From: JANPBY01 sp963805505 | GTDB lineage: Bacteria > Actinomycetota > Actinomycetes > DATJPE01 | Assembly: GCA_963805505.1 (NCBI GenBank) | Contig: CAWDUP010000007.1 | Span: 744,001-808,000 of the forward strand | Length of the DNA stretch: 64,000 bases | Reading direction: 5' to 3' | In this document: in pieces, positions 42,672 to 51,826 of the stretch | How positions within the stretch are numbered: the stretch's first letter is position 1 | Layout of the letters: the number at the start of each line of letters is the position of its first letter | Made by a program: the position numbers and the translations under genes | The notes under the pieces: generated by a model | Database searches by the model: none | Told to the model about the DNA's origin: nothing | Seen by the model: only the letters and a program-made list of their open reading frames with translations

Positions 42672-43522
42672 CCGTTGCCTCCGATCGTCGTGCGGCCCTG
42701 TCCAGACGAGGCCTGGTCGCTGGTGCGCCCGTCCTGCAGCTCGCCGACCTGACCTTGCGCCCTTAGGTCGATCATGTGCTGCGCGAACTCTTCGGGCGTG
42801 ACGACTCGCACCTCAAAGAGCATCCTCGAGTGGTTGACTCCGCACAATTCGGCGCACTTACCCCTGAAGGTGCCGAGCTGGTTGGGCGTGACCTCGAAGG
42901 CATTGGTCCGCCCCGGTATGACGTCCATCTTCATCAGGAACGGGATCACCCAGAAGGAGTGGATGACGTCCGGTGAGGTGAGGTCGAAACGAACCGTCTC
43001 CCCGACCGGTAGGTACAGCACAGGCAGGTCGGCATTGTTGCCGATGTCATACGTCTGTTCGTCGATGTAGTTGAACGTCCAGGACCACTTGTAGGCGACC
43101 ACGTGGACGACCTGGTCCGGCTGGTCCTTCAACGACGTCAGGTCGGCTTCGTCGCGGGCGGTGTAGAAGAACAGGACGAGCACCATCATCAGGGGAACGA
43201 CGGTGTAAAGAACCTCGATCGGCACGTTGTAACGGGTCTGGACGGGGATGTCCGCTTCCGAACGTCGCCGGTAGACGATGATGCTCCAGATGATCAAGCC
43301 CCAGACCAGGGCTCCGACCGCGAACGCGGCGAACCAGGATCCTTGCCACAACGAGAGCGTGATCTTGCCCTGTTCGGTGACCGGCTCTGGTAGTCCCAGA
43401 CGTGGCATCTCGTCAGAGGAGCAACCGGTGAGAAGCAGGGTCAGAGCCCCAGCCGAGCCGAGCGCAACGGTGCGCAGACGCCGGCGCGGACCCGCACGGC
43501 CGACGGTGCTGGTGAGGCTCAC
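42668..43522 (-). CDS. ctaC: Cytochrome c oxidase subunit II
   Basis: A 284-residue protein starting at a GTG (VSLTSTVG); the 162-codon longer frame is not supported. A lipoprotein signal peptide with LTGCSSD is followed by two membrane helices (LALVWG, EVLYTVVPLMMV) and a cupredoxin domain. The CuA site CAELCGVNHSRM (Cys-x3-Cys-x3-His-x2-Met) is complete. It heads ctaC-ctaD-ctaF and is divergent from the cysteine desulfurase gene. Confidence 0.95.
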   Translation of the reverse strand: MSLTSTVGRAGPRRRLRTVALGSAGALTLLLTGCSSDEMPRLGLPEPVTEQGKITLSLWQGSWFAAFAVGALVWGLIIWSIIVYRRRSEADIPVQTRYNVPIEVLYTVVPLMMVLVLFFYTARDEADLTSLKDQPDQVVHVVAYKWSWTFNYIDEQTYDIGNNADLPVLYLPVGETVRFDLTSPDVIHSFWVIPFLMKMDVIPGRTNAFEVTPNQLGTFRGKCAELCGVNHSRMLFEVRVVTPEEFAQHMIDLRAQGQVGELQDGRTSDQASSGQGRTTIGGNG

Positions 43523-43663
43523 GGACTGGCGCTCCCCGGTGGAGTGACGGAAACATTGAGACGCTGATTCAACGGGACCGAACCTGAGGCACACCGTAGC
43601 GCAGAAGGGGTCTCGTGGAAGCGGCGGGAGGGGTGCGCGCGCCGTACGACCTAGGCTGGTTCG

Positions 43664-44884
43664 GTGACCTCGGGAGAGCCTGCCCCCAGGGGGCGGGAAG
43701 CGACCCCGTCTCCACCGGCAGGCTTCCTCGACGCGGCTTCCGGCGAGACGCTCCACCCGGCGGCTGCGCGCGTGCTTTCCGAGCTGCTCGGAGACCTCGC
43801 CGAGACCGCGGATCCGGTCCTGTGGGCCGACCCGGACAGGCGGTACGGCTCCGCACGGCGAGTCCGGATCGCCCTCGACCAGGCTCGTGAGGCCTTCGCC
43901 ACGCAGTTGTCCTGCCGCGCAGACGAGGTGTCGTTCTGCGCTTCTGGAACGCAGAGTCTGCACGTGGGGATCCGTGGCCTCCTGGAGGGCCGCCGCCGGG
44001 TCGGCCACCGATGCGTCACTTCAGCGGTTGAGCACTCCGCGGTGCTCACTGCCGTGGACGACCATCGTGCGCGAGGCGGAGAGGTTGACCTGGTCACGGT
44101 CGACGAACACGGGCGGTTGGACCTCGATGCGTGGACGGCCGCGGTCGCCGCTAACGGCGTAGCCATGGCCTGTCTGCAGTCGGCCAACCACGAGGTCGGA
44201 ACCCTGCAACCACTGGCTGCGGCGGCAGCGGCATGCGCTCGCTCAGGAGTGCCCTTGCTCGTCGACGCTGCGCAGACACTGGGCCGCTCGACCCCCACCG
44301 AGGCGGAGTGGTCGGTGCTCTCCGGCTCCGCCCACAAGTGGGGCGGACCAGCGGGTGTCGGGGTGCTCGCAGTTCGACCGACTGCGCGGTGGCGTGCAGC
44401 AGGGCCAACCGATGAACGGGAGGGCCGACGAATCCCCGGATTCCCCGCGGTCGCGTTGATCCTCGCCGCCGGTGCAGCCCTGGAGGCATCCACCAGACAA
44501 GCGGCCGAGGAGGACGTACGTCTGCGCGCGCTCGTCGATCACATCCGTCTCACCGTGCCCGCCCGGGTCCCGGACGCGGTCGTGCTGGGACCGGCGCAGG
44601 GGCGACTCCCCCACGTCGTGACGTTTTCCTGCCTGTACGTCGACGGCGAGGCCGTGCTGGACGAGCTGGACCACTCGGGATTCGCCGTCTCGTCCGGGTC
44701 TTCGTGCACCTCCAGCAGCCTCGAGCCCTCACACGTCCTGGTGGCCATGGGAGTGCTGTCGCACGGCAATATCCGCGTCTCGCTCCCGCGCGGTGTCAGC
44801 GAACAAGACGTCGACCGCTTTCTCGAAGTCCTCCCTGGTGCCGTCGCCCGGGTCCGATCCGTGCTTGGCGCGGACCAGTTGTGA
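43664..44884 (+). CDS. Cysteine desulfurase (class V aminotransferase)
   Basis: A 406-residue PLP enzyme starting at a GTG. PLP Lys is in SGSAHKWGGPAG, the catalytic Cys loop is SSGSSCTSSSLEPSHV, and QSANHEVGTLQPL and DAAQTLG are conserved. It takes sulfur from cysteine as a persulfide for transfer. The neighbouring TusA gene overlaps it by 4 bp, which suggests handover of the persulfide to TusA. Confidence 0.93.
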   Translation: MTSGEPAPRGREATPSPPAGFLDAASGETLHPAAARVLSELLGDLAETADPVLWADPDRRYGSARRVRIALDQAREAFATQLSCRADEVSFCASGTQSLHVGIRGLLEGRRRVGHRCVTSAVEHSAVLTAVDDHRARGGEVDLVTVDEHGRLDLDAWTAAVAANGVAMACLQSANHEVGTLQPLAAAAAACARSGVPLLVDAAQTLGRSTPTEAEWSVLSGSAHKWGGPAGVGVLAVRPTARWRAAGPTDEREGRRIPGFPAVALILAAGAALEASTRQAAEEDVRLRALVDHIRLTVPARVPDAVVLGPAQGRLPHVVTFSCLYVDGEAVLDELDHSGFAVSSGSSCTSSSLEPSHVLVAMGVLSHGNIRVSLPRGVSEQDVDRFLEVLPGAVARVRSVLGADQL

Positions 44885-45204
44885 GCCAGACACCCCCGCC
44901 CGACCGGGTCGTGGATCAGCTCGGCGTGGCCTGCCCGCTGCCCATCATCGAGCTGGCCCGGCAGATCCAGCTCGTTGATGTCGGTGCCGTGGTGGTCCTG
45001 CTCGCCGACGACCCGGCGGCCGCTGTTGACGTACCCGCGTGGTGCTCGATGCGCGGGCACGAGTTCCTCGGCAGCGAGCCTGTCGTGCGTGACTCAGCAA
45101 AGAGCGCTCTTCGAGACAGCTCGCGGGCGCGTGCCTATTCGGTGCGCAGAGCTGCCCAGTCTGGAGCGGGCAGCGCCAGCGCCACGGACAGTCGCGACAG
45201 GTAG
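44881..45204 (+). CDS. tusA: TusA-family sulfur carrier protein
   Basis: A 107-residue protein starting at a GTG that overlaps the desulfurase stop (GTGA). The TusA motif GVACPLPIIEL contains the persulfide-accepting Cys. The carrier is usually 75-85 residues; here the last ~20 residues (RRAAQSGAGSAS...) are an extra tail that overlaps the aat gene on the other strand by 70 bp. Sulfur probably goes to tRNA thiolation or cofactors. Confidence 0.9.
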   Translation: MSQTPPPDRVVDQLGVACPLPIIELARQIQLVDVGAVVVLLADDPAAAVDVPAWCSMRGHEFLGSEPVVRDSAKSALRDSSRARAYSVRRAAQSGAGSASATDSRDR

Positions 45205-45773
45205 CCATCCCGCGGGATCGCGACCACTCCCAGGGAGCCCAGATGCGGACTCCACCACTGCACGTCCAACAGCCGGTCGGCTCCTCCCGCCGCACGCAGG
45301 AGACCGACCAGGGCGACGAGCGCCACCTTGGACGCGTCGGTCACGACGTGGAACATCGACTCCCCCGCGAACAGACCCCCGAGCGAGACGCCGTACAGCC
45401 CACCGATCAGCGCGCCGGAGTCGTCGCGCACCTCTACGGAGTGGGCGATGCCCAAGGTGTGCAGTGCTGAGTACGCCCGGCGGAAGTCCGCATTGATCCA
45501 GCCACCTGGCCGGTTAGGGTCTGCGCAGCCCGCCACCACCTGGTCGAAATCCTGATCCACCGTGATCGCCATGCGGGCGCAGGATCGCCGAAGAGAGCGG
45601 CTGACCCGTAGGGAGCCCAGCGGCAAGACGCCACGGGGATCGGGTGAGAACCAGTCGATGTGCCGACCTCCAGGCATGGGGAACAGCCCGTGACGGTAGG
45701 CCCACACGAGGGTCTCCGGAGCGAGGTCGAGGCCCCGACCAACATGGTCGACGCCGGGGACCAAGTCGATCAC
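45135..45773 (-). CDS. aat: Leucyl/phenylalanyl-tRNA--protein transferase
   Basis: A 212-residue enzyme; the longer frame upstream lies inside adoK. It adds Leu or Phe to N-terminal Arg or Lys of proteins in the N-degron pathway. Conserved segments: LVWAYRHGLFPMP, WFSPDPRGVLPL, GGWINADFRRAYSALHTLGIAHSVEV and GLYGVSLGGLFAGESMFH. The start is the GTG giving MIDLVPGVD, which lies 24 bp downstream of the adoK stop. It is convergent with and overlaps tusA. Confidence 0.92.
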   Translation of the reverse strand: MIDLVPGVDHVGRGLDLAPETLVWAYRHGLFPMPGGRHIDWFSPDPRGVLPLGSLRVSRSLRRSCARMAITVDQDFDQVVAGCADPNRPGGWINADFRRAYSALHTLGIAHSVEVRDDSGALIGGLYGVSLGGLFAGESMFHVVTDASKVALVALVGLLRAAGGADRLLDVQWWSPHLGSLGVVAIPRDGYLSRLSVALALPAPDWAALRTE

Positions 45774-45796
45774 GGCAACCTCCGGCGCTGTGCCGT

Positions 45797-46783
45797 TCAG
45801 AGCCGTGGGCAAGCCAGATGTGCCCCGACGTCGCTGGCGGCCGCGGGGCCGTACGCCTGCTCCATGCGCTCCAGAAATCCATGCTGGGTGAGGTCGTACT
45901 CCTGGGTTCCCACGGTCTCGATGACGTGGGTCGCGAGCAGCGCGCCCACCTGCGCGGAGCGCTCGTGGTCCAGGCCCCACGCGACCCCGCACAGGAAGCC
46001 CGCCCGAAAGGCATCCCCGACGCCTGTCGGGTCGGCCTTGCGAATCTCGGCCGGACAGGTGACGGTCACGGGCGGTTCGCCTGCCCGCTCGACTTTGGCG
46101 CCGGCCGCACCGAGCGTGGTGACGCGCACGTCCACCCGCTTGAGGACCTCGTCGGAGGACCAGCCGGTCTTGGACTCGGTCAGCGCAGCCTCGTATTCGT
46201 TGGTGAACAGGTAGGCAGCGCCGTCGACGAGTTGCCGGATCTCCGGACCGTCCATCCGCGCCAGCTGCTGCGACGGGTCGGCGGCGAACGGGTAGTCGCG
46301 CTGCTGACATTCCTGGGTGTGGCGCAGCATCCCCTCAGGGTCGTTGGCCCCGATGACGACTAGGTCGAGCCCGCCCACCCGATCGGCGACCGGTTTGAGC
46401 TCGATCCCACGAGCCTCGCTCATGGCTCCTGCATAGAAGGAGGCGATCTGGTTCTGGTCGCTATCGGTGGTGCAGATGAAGCGTGCCGTGTGGCGTACGT
46501 CGCTGACGTGCACGGATCCGGTGTCGACGCCGTGTCGCTCGAGCCATGAACGGTAGTCGGCGAAGTCCGGGCCGACAGCGCCGACGAGCAAGGGACGATG
46601 TCCCAGGCAGCCCATCCCGAAAGCGATGTTCGCCGCGACCCCGCCCCGGCGGATCTCCAGCTCCTCCACCAAGAAGGACAACGAGACCTTGTCGAGCTTG
46701 TCGGCCATCAGCGAGTCTGAGAAGCGACCCGGGAACGTCATCAAGTGGTCGGTCGCGATGGAACCGGTGACAGCGATCTGCAT
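45797..46783 (-). CDS. adoK: Adenosine kinase (PfkB family, AdoK type)
   Basis: A 328-residue PfkB-type kinase from the ATG giving MQIAVTGSIATDHL. The alignment I recall with mycobacterial AdoK is strong over the full length: HLMTFPGRFSD, GAVGPDFADYRSWL, IASFYAGAMSEA, FAADPSQQLARMDGPEI, FTNEYEAAL and the anion hole KADPTGVGDAFRAGF with its catalytic Asp. It phosphorylates adenosine to AMP. It is followed by aat on the minus strand. The start fits a divergent small-ORF intergenic. Confidence 0.93.
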   Translation of the reverse strand: MQIAVTGSIATDHLMTFPGRFSDSLMADKLDKVSLSFLVEELEIRRGGVAANIAFGMGCLGHRPLLVGAVGPDFADYRSWLERHGVDTGSVHVSDVRHTARFICTTDSDQNQIASFYAGAMSEARGIELKPVADRVGGLDLVVIGANDPEGMLRHTQECQQRDYPFAADPSQQLARMDGPEIRQLVDGAAYLFTNEYEAALTESKTGWSSDEVLKRVDVRVTTLGAAGAKVERAGEPPVTVTCPAEIRKADPTGVGDAFRAGFLCGVAWGLDHERSAQVGALLATHVIETVGTQEYDLTQHGFLERMEQAYGPAAASDVGAHLACPRL

Positions 46784-46910
46784 GGCGGTCTGCTCGCCCT
46801 CGGGTCGGGTGCTCGCGGTCTCATGATCAGGTCGGGTTGATCCCGACGACACGAAAGACTACCCACGGGTAGACCTGGTTCGGCACGGATCCGGTGCCTA
46901 CCGTGGGGCC

Positions 46911-47123
46911 ATGACCTTGACCGTCGCTGCGTCCGGATCGTCGCAGGCGGGCTCCCTGGACCGACTCGTCGCGGACGGCCGCGCGATCGGGGTCCGTGTC
47001 GTGCTCGATCTCACCACGCGCAAGGCACCTGCAACGCCCGGCGCCCGGCAGGCAGCCGCCCTCGTCGTGGTGCCGGTCGAGGCTGTCGACCTGATCGACG
47101 GATTGTCGCCCTACGGCTGCTGA
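46911..47123 (+). CDS. Small conserved-looking hypothetical protein
   Basis: A 70-residue open frame from an ATG. Its C-terminus is VVVPVEAVDLIDGLSPYGC, preceded by a Val/Leu strand and an Ala-rich segment, so a small alpha/beta protein is possible. No ribosome-binding site is visible; it may be leaderless. It faces erpA convergently and its stop lies in a hairpin. I do not recognise it and it could be a spurious frame. Confidence 0.45.
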   Translation: MTLTVAASGSSQAGSLDRLVADGRAIGVRVVLDLTTRKAPATPGARQAAALVVVPVEAVDLIDGLSPYGC

Positions 47124-47139
47124 TCAGCCCGTGATCAGC
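47119..47139. terminator. Hairpin between convergent genes, possible terminator
   Basis: A perfect 8-bp stem (GCTGATCA/TGATCAGC) with loop GCCCG contains the TGA stop of the small plus-strand frame and lies 10 bp from the erpA stop. A 14-bp unit (CCCGTGATCAGCTG) is repeated right after it. No T tract. Confidence 0.45.
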
Positions 47140-47148
47140 TGCCCGTGA

Positions 47149-47535
47149 TCAGCTGAAGGAGTCGCCGCAGGCGCACGAGCCGGTCGCGTTGGGATTGTCG
47201 ATGGTGAATCCCTGCTTCTCGATCGTGTCGACGAAGTCGATCACCGCGCCGCCGAGGTAGGGAACACTCATCCGGTCAACGACGACATCGACGCCACTGA
47301 AGTCTTGAACGACGTCACCGTCAAGGTGCCGCTCGTCGAAGAACAGCTGGTAGCGAAGTCCCGAGCAGCCTCCCGGCTGAACCGCCACGCGCAGGGCTAG
47401 GTCGTCGCGACCCTCCTGATCGAGCAGGGCGCGCACCTTGGCCGAGGCCGTCTCCGTGACGATGATCCCCGTGGGCGGGGCCTCCGGCGTCGCGGGAGCG
47501 GCGCTGTCGGTAGTGGTCTCGTCCTGGATGGTCAC
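47149..47535 (-). CDS. erpA: Iron-sulfur cluster insertion protein ErpA (HesB/IscA family)
   Basis: A 128-residue A-type carrier. It retains the three Cys of the family: one in GGCSGLRYQLF and the pair in GSCACGDSF at the C-terminus. The first 25 residues are a Thr/Pro-rich tail typical of actinobacteria. It delivers iron-sulfur clusters to apo-proteins, such as NadA encoded nearby. Confidence 0.95.
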   Translation of the reverse strand: MTIQDETTTDSAAPATPEAPPTGIIVTETASAKVRALLDQEGRDDLALRVAVQPGGCSGLRYQLFFDERHLDGDVVQDFSGVDVVVDRMSVPYLGGAVIDFVDTIEKQGFTIDNPNATGSCACGDSFS

Positions 47536-47625
47536 GATCTACTCCTACGGGCTCGGCTAGCGGTGTCCGATCACGTCAACCTGCCAGCGGACGGATCTGT
47601 TCCATGGTGACACACTCGACCGCTT

Positions 47626-48678
47626 TCACCGACTCCCGCGAGCCCGCGCGACCCGTTCGGCAAGTTCGGCGAGCCGATCGACCGGGTCAGCCATCGCCGC
47701 CTGCGCGCCGAAGGCCTCCACGAGCGTTCTCACCTCGGAGATTCCCGTCCCTCGCAGTGCCTCGTCGCTGATCGCCCGATCTCCGGCCAGCACCACACAC
47801 GGCCGCTGAAGCACAGCCGCGAGGGCGGCAACCCCACCGGGCACCTTGCCGAGGACAGACGACTCGTCGAGGCGCCCTTCACCGGTGATCACCAGCTCCG
47901 CGTCGGCTATCGCCCGCCGCAGACCAACGGCCTCCATCACGGTCTCGAGTCCGGAGACGGGCCGGCCCCCGAGCAGGCTCAAGCCGTAGGCCAGGCCACC
48001 ACCGGCTCCCATCCGGGGGGCATCAGGGTCTCCGCCTGTCTGCGCGACCCACGCCTGCAGTCGACGTTCCAGGAGCCGCACGGCCCTCGAGCCGGCGCCC
48101 TTCTGCGGACCGTACGTCGACGCGGCGCCGCGCCGTCCAAGGAGCGGCCCCGTCACATCGGTCGCGATCAGAAGCTCGATCCCGGTCGGCCAGGTCGAGG
48201 CGAGCGCCTCAAGGCAGCCCCGGCCACCGTCGGTTGACGCCGTCCCTCCAACGCCTACGACGACCCGGTCGACCCCGAGCTCACTCGCCCGCCCGAGCAA
48301 CTCGCCCACGCCGGTGCTTGATGCTGTCAAGGCCGTGGTGTCGTCGGGTCCGCCGTCACCGGCCAACAGGTGCAGCCCGCAGGCCTGAGCGGACTCGACG
48401 TAGGCCGTCAGGCGCCGGCCCGTGGGCGGCCGGTCCCGAATGAGCAGGATCTGCGCTTGAACCCGCTCGCTCAACGGCCCGGCGACCATCGCTTTGACCT
48501 GCTTGCCGCCCAGGGCGGCGTGCAACACCGCCACGAAGCCGGGCCCACCGTCGGACAGCGGCACGACGACGCAGGTCGCTTGCGGATCTGCGCGCAGCCA
48601 GCCCCTTTCGACGGCCGAGGCCGCCTCGATCGCGGTCAATGTTCCGGCGAACTTGTCTGGTGCGATGACGAGGTGCAC
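47626..48678 (-). CDS. glxK: Glycerate kinase
   Basis: A 350-residue enzyme of the glycerate kinase type 1 family starting at a GTG. VIAPDKFAGTLTA is the N-terminus; GGTASTDGGRGCLEAL, RMGAGGGLAYGL and VITGEGRLDESSVLGKVPGGVAALA are conserved nucleotide-binding blocks. It makes 2- or 3-phosphoglycerate from glycerate. It is divergent from nadA with about 84 bp between starts. Confidence 0.93.
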   Translation of the reverse strand: MHLVIAPDKFAGTLTAIEAASAVERGWLRADPQATCVVVPLSDGGPGFVAVLHAALGGKQVKAMVAGPLSERVQAQILLIRDRPPTGRRLTAYVESAQACGLHLLAGDGGPDDTTALTASSTGVGELLGRASELGVDRVVVGVGGTASTDGGRGCLEALASTWPTGIELLIATDVTGPLLGRRGAASTYGPQKGAGSRAVRLLERRLQAWVAQTGGDPDAPRMGAGGGLAYGLSLLGGRPVSGLETVMEAVGLRRAIADAELVITGEGRLDESSVLGKVPGGVAALAAVLQRPCVVLAGDRAISDEALRGTGISEVRTLVEAFGAQAAMADPVDRLAELAERVARARGSR

Positions 48679-48762
48679 GCGCCGATCCTCGCCTACTTGG
48701 CTGTGACACGATGGACAGGTTGATGCGTCATCGACCTGATCGTTCGTTCCGAGGTGGCGACC

Positions 48763-49926
48763 ATGAGCACGGCAGTCGACCTGTTCCTGCTGGGCAGGGA
48801 CGCCGACACGATCAGCGAACGGGGAGTTGACTGTCCCGGTGAGCTGCCGGCGGCCTCCGACCCGGCCCTCATCGATCGCGCGCGCCGGGCCAAGCAGGCG
48901 CTCGGGGATCGGGTCTTCGTCCTCGGTCACCACTACCAGCGCGACGAGGTCATCGCCTTCGCCGACGTGACCGGCGACTCCTTCAAGCTGGCGCGCGAGG
49001 CGGCGGCGCGGCCGGACGCTCCTTTCATCGTCTTTTGCGGCGTCCACTTCATGGCCGAGTCCGCTGACGTCCTGACCAGCGACGACCAACAGGTCATCCT
49101 TCCCGACCTGGCCGCCGGGTGCTCCATGGCCGACATGGCAGCGATCAGCCAGGTCGAGGACTGCTGGGACGTCCTGGCCGATGCCGGACTGGACGCGACC
49201 ACCGTCCCAGTGACGTACATGAATTCCTCTGCGGCGATCAAGGCCTTCACGGGCCGCCATGGAGGAACGGTCTGCACGTCCTCCAATGCCGAGCGCGCGC
49301 TGCGCTGGGCCTTCGAGCAAGGTGAGCGGGTGCTGTTCCTGCCCGACCAGCACCTGGGCCGGAACACCGCCGTGCTGGAGCTCGGACTCGATCTGGGTGA
49401 CTGCGTCGTGTTCGACCCGCACAAGCCAGGGGGTGGAGTCAGTGCGAATGACCTACGCGACGCCAAGATCGTGCTGTGGCGTGGACACTGCTCGGTTCAC
49501 GGTCGGTTCACGTTGGACAGCGTCACCGAGATTCGTGAGCGGGTTCCCGGAATCAGTGTCTTGGTGCATCCCGAATGCCGGCACGAGGTCGTTCGTGCAG
49601 CAGATCTTGTCGGGTCGACCGAGTTCATCGTCCAGACTCTGGATGCGGCGCCACCCGGGACCGCCTGGGCGCTGGGCACCGAGCTGAACCTGGTGCGTCG
49701 ACTCGCTGCCGCGCACCCGCAGCTTTCCGTGACCTATCTCGACCGCACCGTGTGCTATTGCTCGACGATGAACCGCATCGACCTGCCCCACCTGGTCTGG
49801 GCGTTGGAGAACCTCGTGGACGGTCGCGTCGTCAACGCGATCCAGGTCGACGCCGAGACCAGTCGGTGGGCCAAGATCGCTCTTGACCGGATGCTCGCTC
49901 TTCCCGGGGCAACGGCCAGGGATTGA
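48763..49926 (+). CDS. nadA: Quinolinate synthase
   Basis: A 387-residue NadA for NAD synthesis, condensing iminoaspartate with dihydroxyacetone phosphate. The conserved Cys ligands of its 4Fe-4S cluster are in FCGVHFMAE, GTVCTSSNAERAL, and VCYCSTMNRIDL. HHYQRDEV is near the N-terminus and VHPECRHEVV in the middle. The GTG start 9 bp upstream is possible; the ATG is chosen for its GAGG spacing. nadB and nadC are not visible. Confidence 0.95.
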   Translation: MSTAVDLFLLGRDADTISERGVDCPGELPAASDPALIDRARRAKQALGDRVFVLGHHYQRDEVIAFADVTGDSFKLAREAAARPDAPFIVFCGVHFMAESADVLTSDDQQVILPDLAAGCSMADMAAISQVEDCWDVLADAGLDATTVPVTYMNSSAAIKAFTGRHGGTVCTSSNAERALRWAFEQGERVLFLPDQHLGRNTAVLELGLDLGDCVVFDPHKPGGGVSANDLRDAKIVLWRGHCSVHGRFTLDSVTEIRERVPGISVLVHPECRHEVVRAADLVGSTEFIVQTLDAAPPGTAWALGTELNLVRRLAAAHPQLSVTYLDRTVCYCSTMNRIDLPHLVWALENLVDGRVVNAIQVDAETSRWAKIALDRMLALPGATARD

Positions 49927-49969
49927 CACTCGGGCGTCGGCAGGGTGCGGTTCCCCGTATCCTTGGCGG

Positions 49970-50542
49970 GTGTTCAAGCGTCGCTCAGCTCCGGACCCCA
50001 CCGACGCCTCGACCGACGCGTCAGCAACCGGCACAAAGGGACGGCCGACGCCCAGCCGCAAGGAAGCTGAGGCTGCCCGACAGGCCCGGGTCAAGCTGCC
50101 GCGCGACTCCAAGCAGGCCAAGGCGCAGGCCCGCGCTGCCCAGTCCCAGGCTCGCAGTGTCCGGCGCGCGGGCCTCATGGCCGGTGACGAGCGCTACCTC
50201 CCTGCGCGCGACCAAGGCCCGCTGCGTGGCTTCGCCCGAGACTTTGTCGACCGGCGTCGGCGGGTTGGCGAGCTGGTCCTCCCCGGCGCCTTGCTCGTGG
50301 TGGTCCTGGGTTTCGTCCCAGGACTGGCCGCCTTCACCTACCTGGGCTTCTACGCGTTGATCCTCGCCGTGATCGTCGACGCGGTCGTGATTCGTTTCCA
50401 GCTCAAGCGCGAGCTGAGCAAGCGGTTCCCCGATGACACATCCGGTGGGCACACGTTCTACGCGGTGATGCGGAGCCTTCAACTGCGCAGGTTGCGCATT
50501 CCTAAGCCCAGGGTGGCTATCGGTACTCCCCTCGACGACTGA
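49970..50542 (+). CDS. DUF3043 domain-containing membrane protein
   Basis: A 190-residue protein starting at a GTG (MFKRRSAPDP) with no clear ribosome-binding site; a TATCCT-like box lies about 7 bp before it, so it may be leaderless. A basic N-terminus (about residues 1-85) precedes two membrane helices (GELVLPGALLVVVLGFV, YLGFYALILAVIVDAVVI) and the C-terminal FYAVMRSLQLRRLRIPKP. It matches DUF3043, found in actinobacteria near nadA-type and cell-division genes, of unknown function. Confidence 0.85.
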   Translation: MFKRRSAPDPTDASTDASATGTKGRPTPSRKEAEAARQARVKLPRDSKQAKAQARAAQSQARSVRRAGLMAGDERYLPARDQGPLRGFARDFVDRRRRVGELVLPGALLVVVLGFVPGLAAFTYLGFYALILAVIVDAVVIRFQLKRELSKRFPDDTSGGHTFYAVMRSLQLRRLRIPKPRVAIGTPLDD

Positions 50543-50586
50543 CGGCCCGCCGCACGGCGCTGCGCTCGCCTGCCTAGGCTGAGCAC

Positions 50587-51582
50587 ATGGAGCATCGATA
50601 CCTCGGCCGGTCCGGCCTACAGATCAGCGAGATCGCCTACGGCAACTGGGTCACTCACGGGTCCCAGATCGACGACGACGCGGCCATCGCCTGTGTCAGA
50701 GCGGCGCTCGACGCCGGGATCACCACGTTCGACACAGCCGACGTCTATGCCGCGGGTCGCGCTGAGACCGTGCTCGGCAAGGCCCTGGCCGGCGAACGCC
50801 GCGAGGGCCTGGAGATCTTCACCAAGGTCTTCTGGCCGATGAACGACGGCCTCAACGACCGGGGCCTGTCCCGCAAGCACATCCTTGCTTCGATCGACCA
50901 TTCCCTCGAGCGACTCCAGACCGACCACGTCGATCTGTATCAGGCGCATCGCTACGACTACCGCACGCCGCTCGAGGAGACCATGGTCGCTTTCGCTGAC
51001 ATCGTGCGGGCCGGGAAGGCGCACTACATCGGGGTGTCGGAGTGGCGCTCCGAGGAGATACGCGCAGCGGCCGAGCTGGCTCGGGAACTCCACGTTCCCC
51101 TGGTCAGCAACCAGCCGGAGTACTCCATGCTCTGGCGGGTCATCGAGGCCGAGGTCGTGCCGACCTGCGAGGAGCTGGGGCTGTCCCAGATCGTATGGAG
51201 CCCGTTGGCCCAAGGGGTCCTCACCGGAAAGTACCTGCCCGGTCAGCCGCCCCCCGAGACGTCGCGAGCGGCCGCGCCCGGGACGGCCGACTATCTCGAC
51301 GACTACCGCACCGATGAAGTCCTCACTCGGGTTCAACAGCTGCGACCCTTGGCCGAGCAGGCCGGGCTGACGATGGCTCAACTCGGAGTTGCCTGGGTGC
51401 TCCAGAATCCCAACGTCGCCGCCGCCATCATGGGGGCTTCGCGACCCGAGCAGGTCGCTGAGAACGTCAAGGCTGCAGGCGTCACGCTGGACGATGACCT
51501 GCTCAAGGCGATCGACGAGGTCGTGGGACCGGTCGTGGAGCGTGATCCAGCCAAGACGCAGAGCCCGAGCGACCGACCCTGA
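50587..51582 (+). CDS. Aldo/keto reductase
   Basis: A 331-residue reductase of the aldo/keto reductase superfamily (voltage-gated K-channel beta type). NADPH-binding and catalytic residues: DTADVYAAGRAE (Asp and Tyr), KVFWPM (Lys), QAHRYDY (His), and NQPEYSMLWR, VWSPLAQGVLTGKY, IMGASRPEQV for cofactor binding. Its substrate is unknown. It is convergent with a small gene and the amidase. Confidence 0.94.
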   Translation: MEHRYLGRSGLQISEIAYGNWVTHGSQIDDDAAIACVRAALDAGITTFDTADVYAAGRAETVLGKALAGERREGLEIFTKVFWPMNDGLNDRGLSRKHILASIDHSLERLQTDHVDLYQAHRYDYRTPLEETMVAFADIVRAGKAHYIGVSEWRSEEIRAAAELARELHVPLVSNQPEYSMLWRVIEAEVVPTCEELGLSQIVWSPLAQGVLTGKYLPGQPPPETSRAAAPGTADYLDDYRTDEVLTRVQQLRPLAEQAGLTMAQLGVAWVLQNPNVAAAIMGASRPEQVAENVKAAGVTLDDDLLKAIDEVVGPVVERDPAKTQSPSDRP

Positions 51583-51613
51583 CAACCGACCAACGGCGAT
51601 CTGCGTCGTCGGT

Positions 51614-51826
51614 TCAGGACGGATGCAGGCTCATCGGCCCGTAAACCACGGTCGCCTCTTGGAGCAGTGTCACCTGGTCGACGCCACTGTCCAGCAGCTC
51701 CCGCCAGGACTCACCGATCCAACTCTCGGCGTCGGCCTGAGTCGGAAAGCTTGGGGGCTCGGGGCGCTCGTCGGTGGGGGGCAGCCCTGCGCCATCAGCT
51801 GATTCAAACCGCCATGTCCACGTCAT
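51614..51826 (-). CDS. Conserved small actinobacterial protein of unknown function
   Basis: A 70-residue protein (MTWTWRFESADG, FPTQADAESWIGESWRELL, YGPMSLHP). Similar ~70-residue proteins with WTWR...SWIGE...YGPMSLHP are known to me in actinobacteria as hypothetical. It overlaps the amidase by 4 bp (ATGA) and is cotranscribed downstream of it. No membrane segment. Confidence 0.75.
   Translation of the reverse strand: MTWTWRFESADGAGLPPTDERPEPPSFPTQADAESWIGESWRELLDSGVDQVTLLQEATVVYGPMSLHPS

Noticed and set aside
41034..42752. 572-codon plus-strand open frame
   Set aside because: It is antisense to ctaD with all oxidase motifs on the other strand; composition is highly charged and repetitive.
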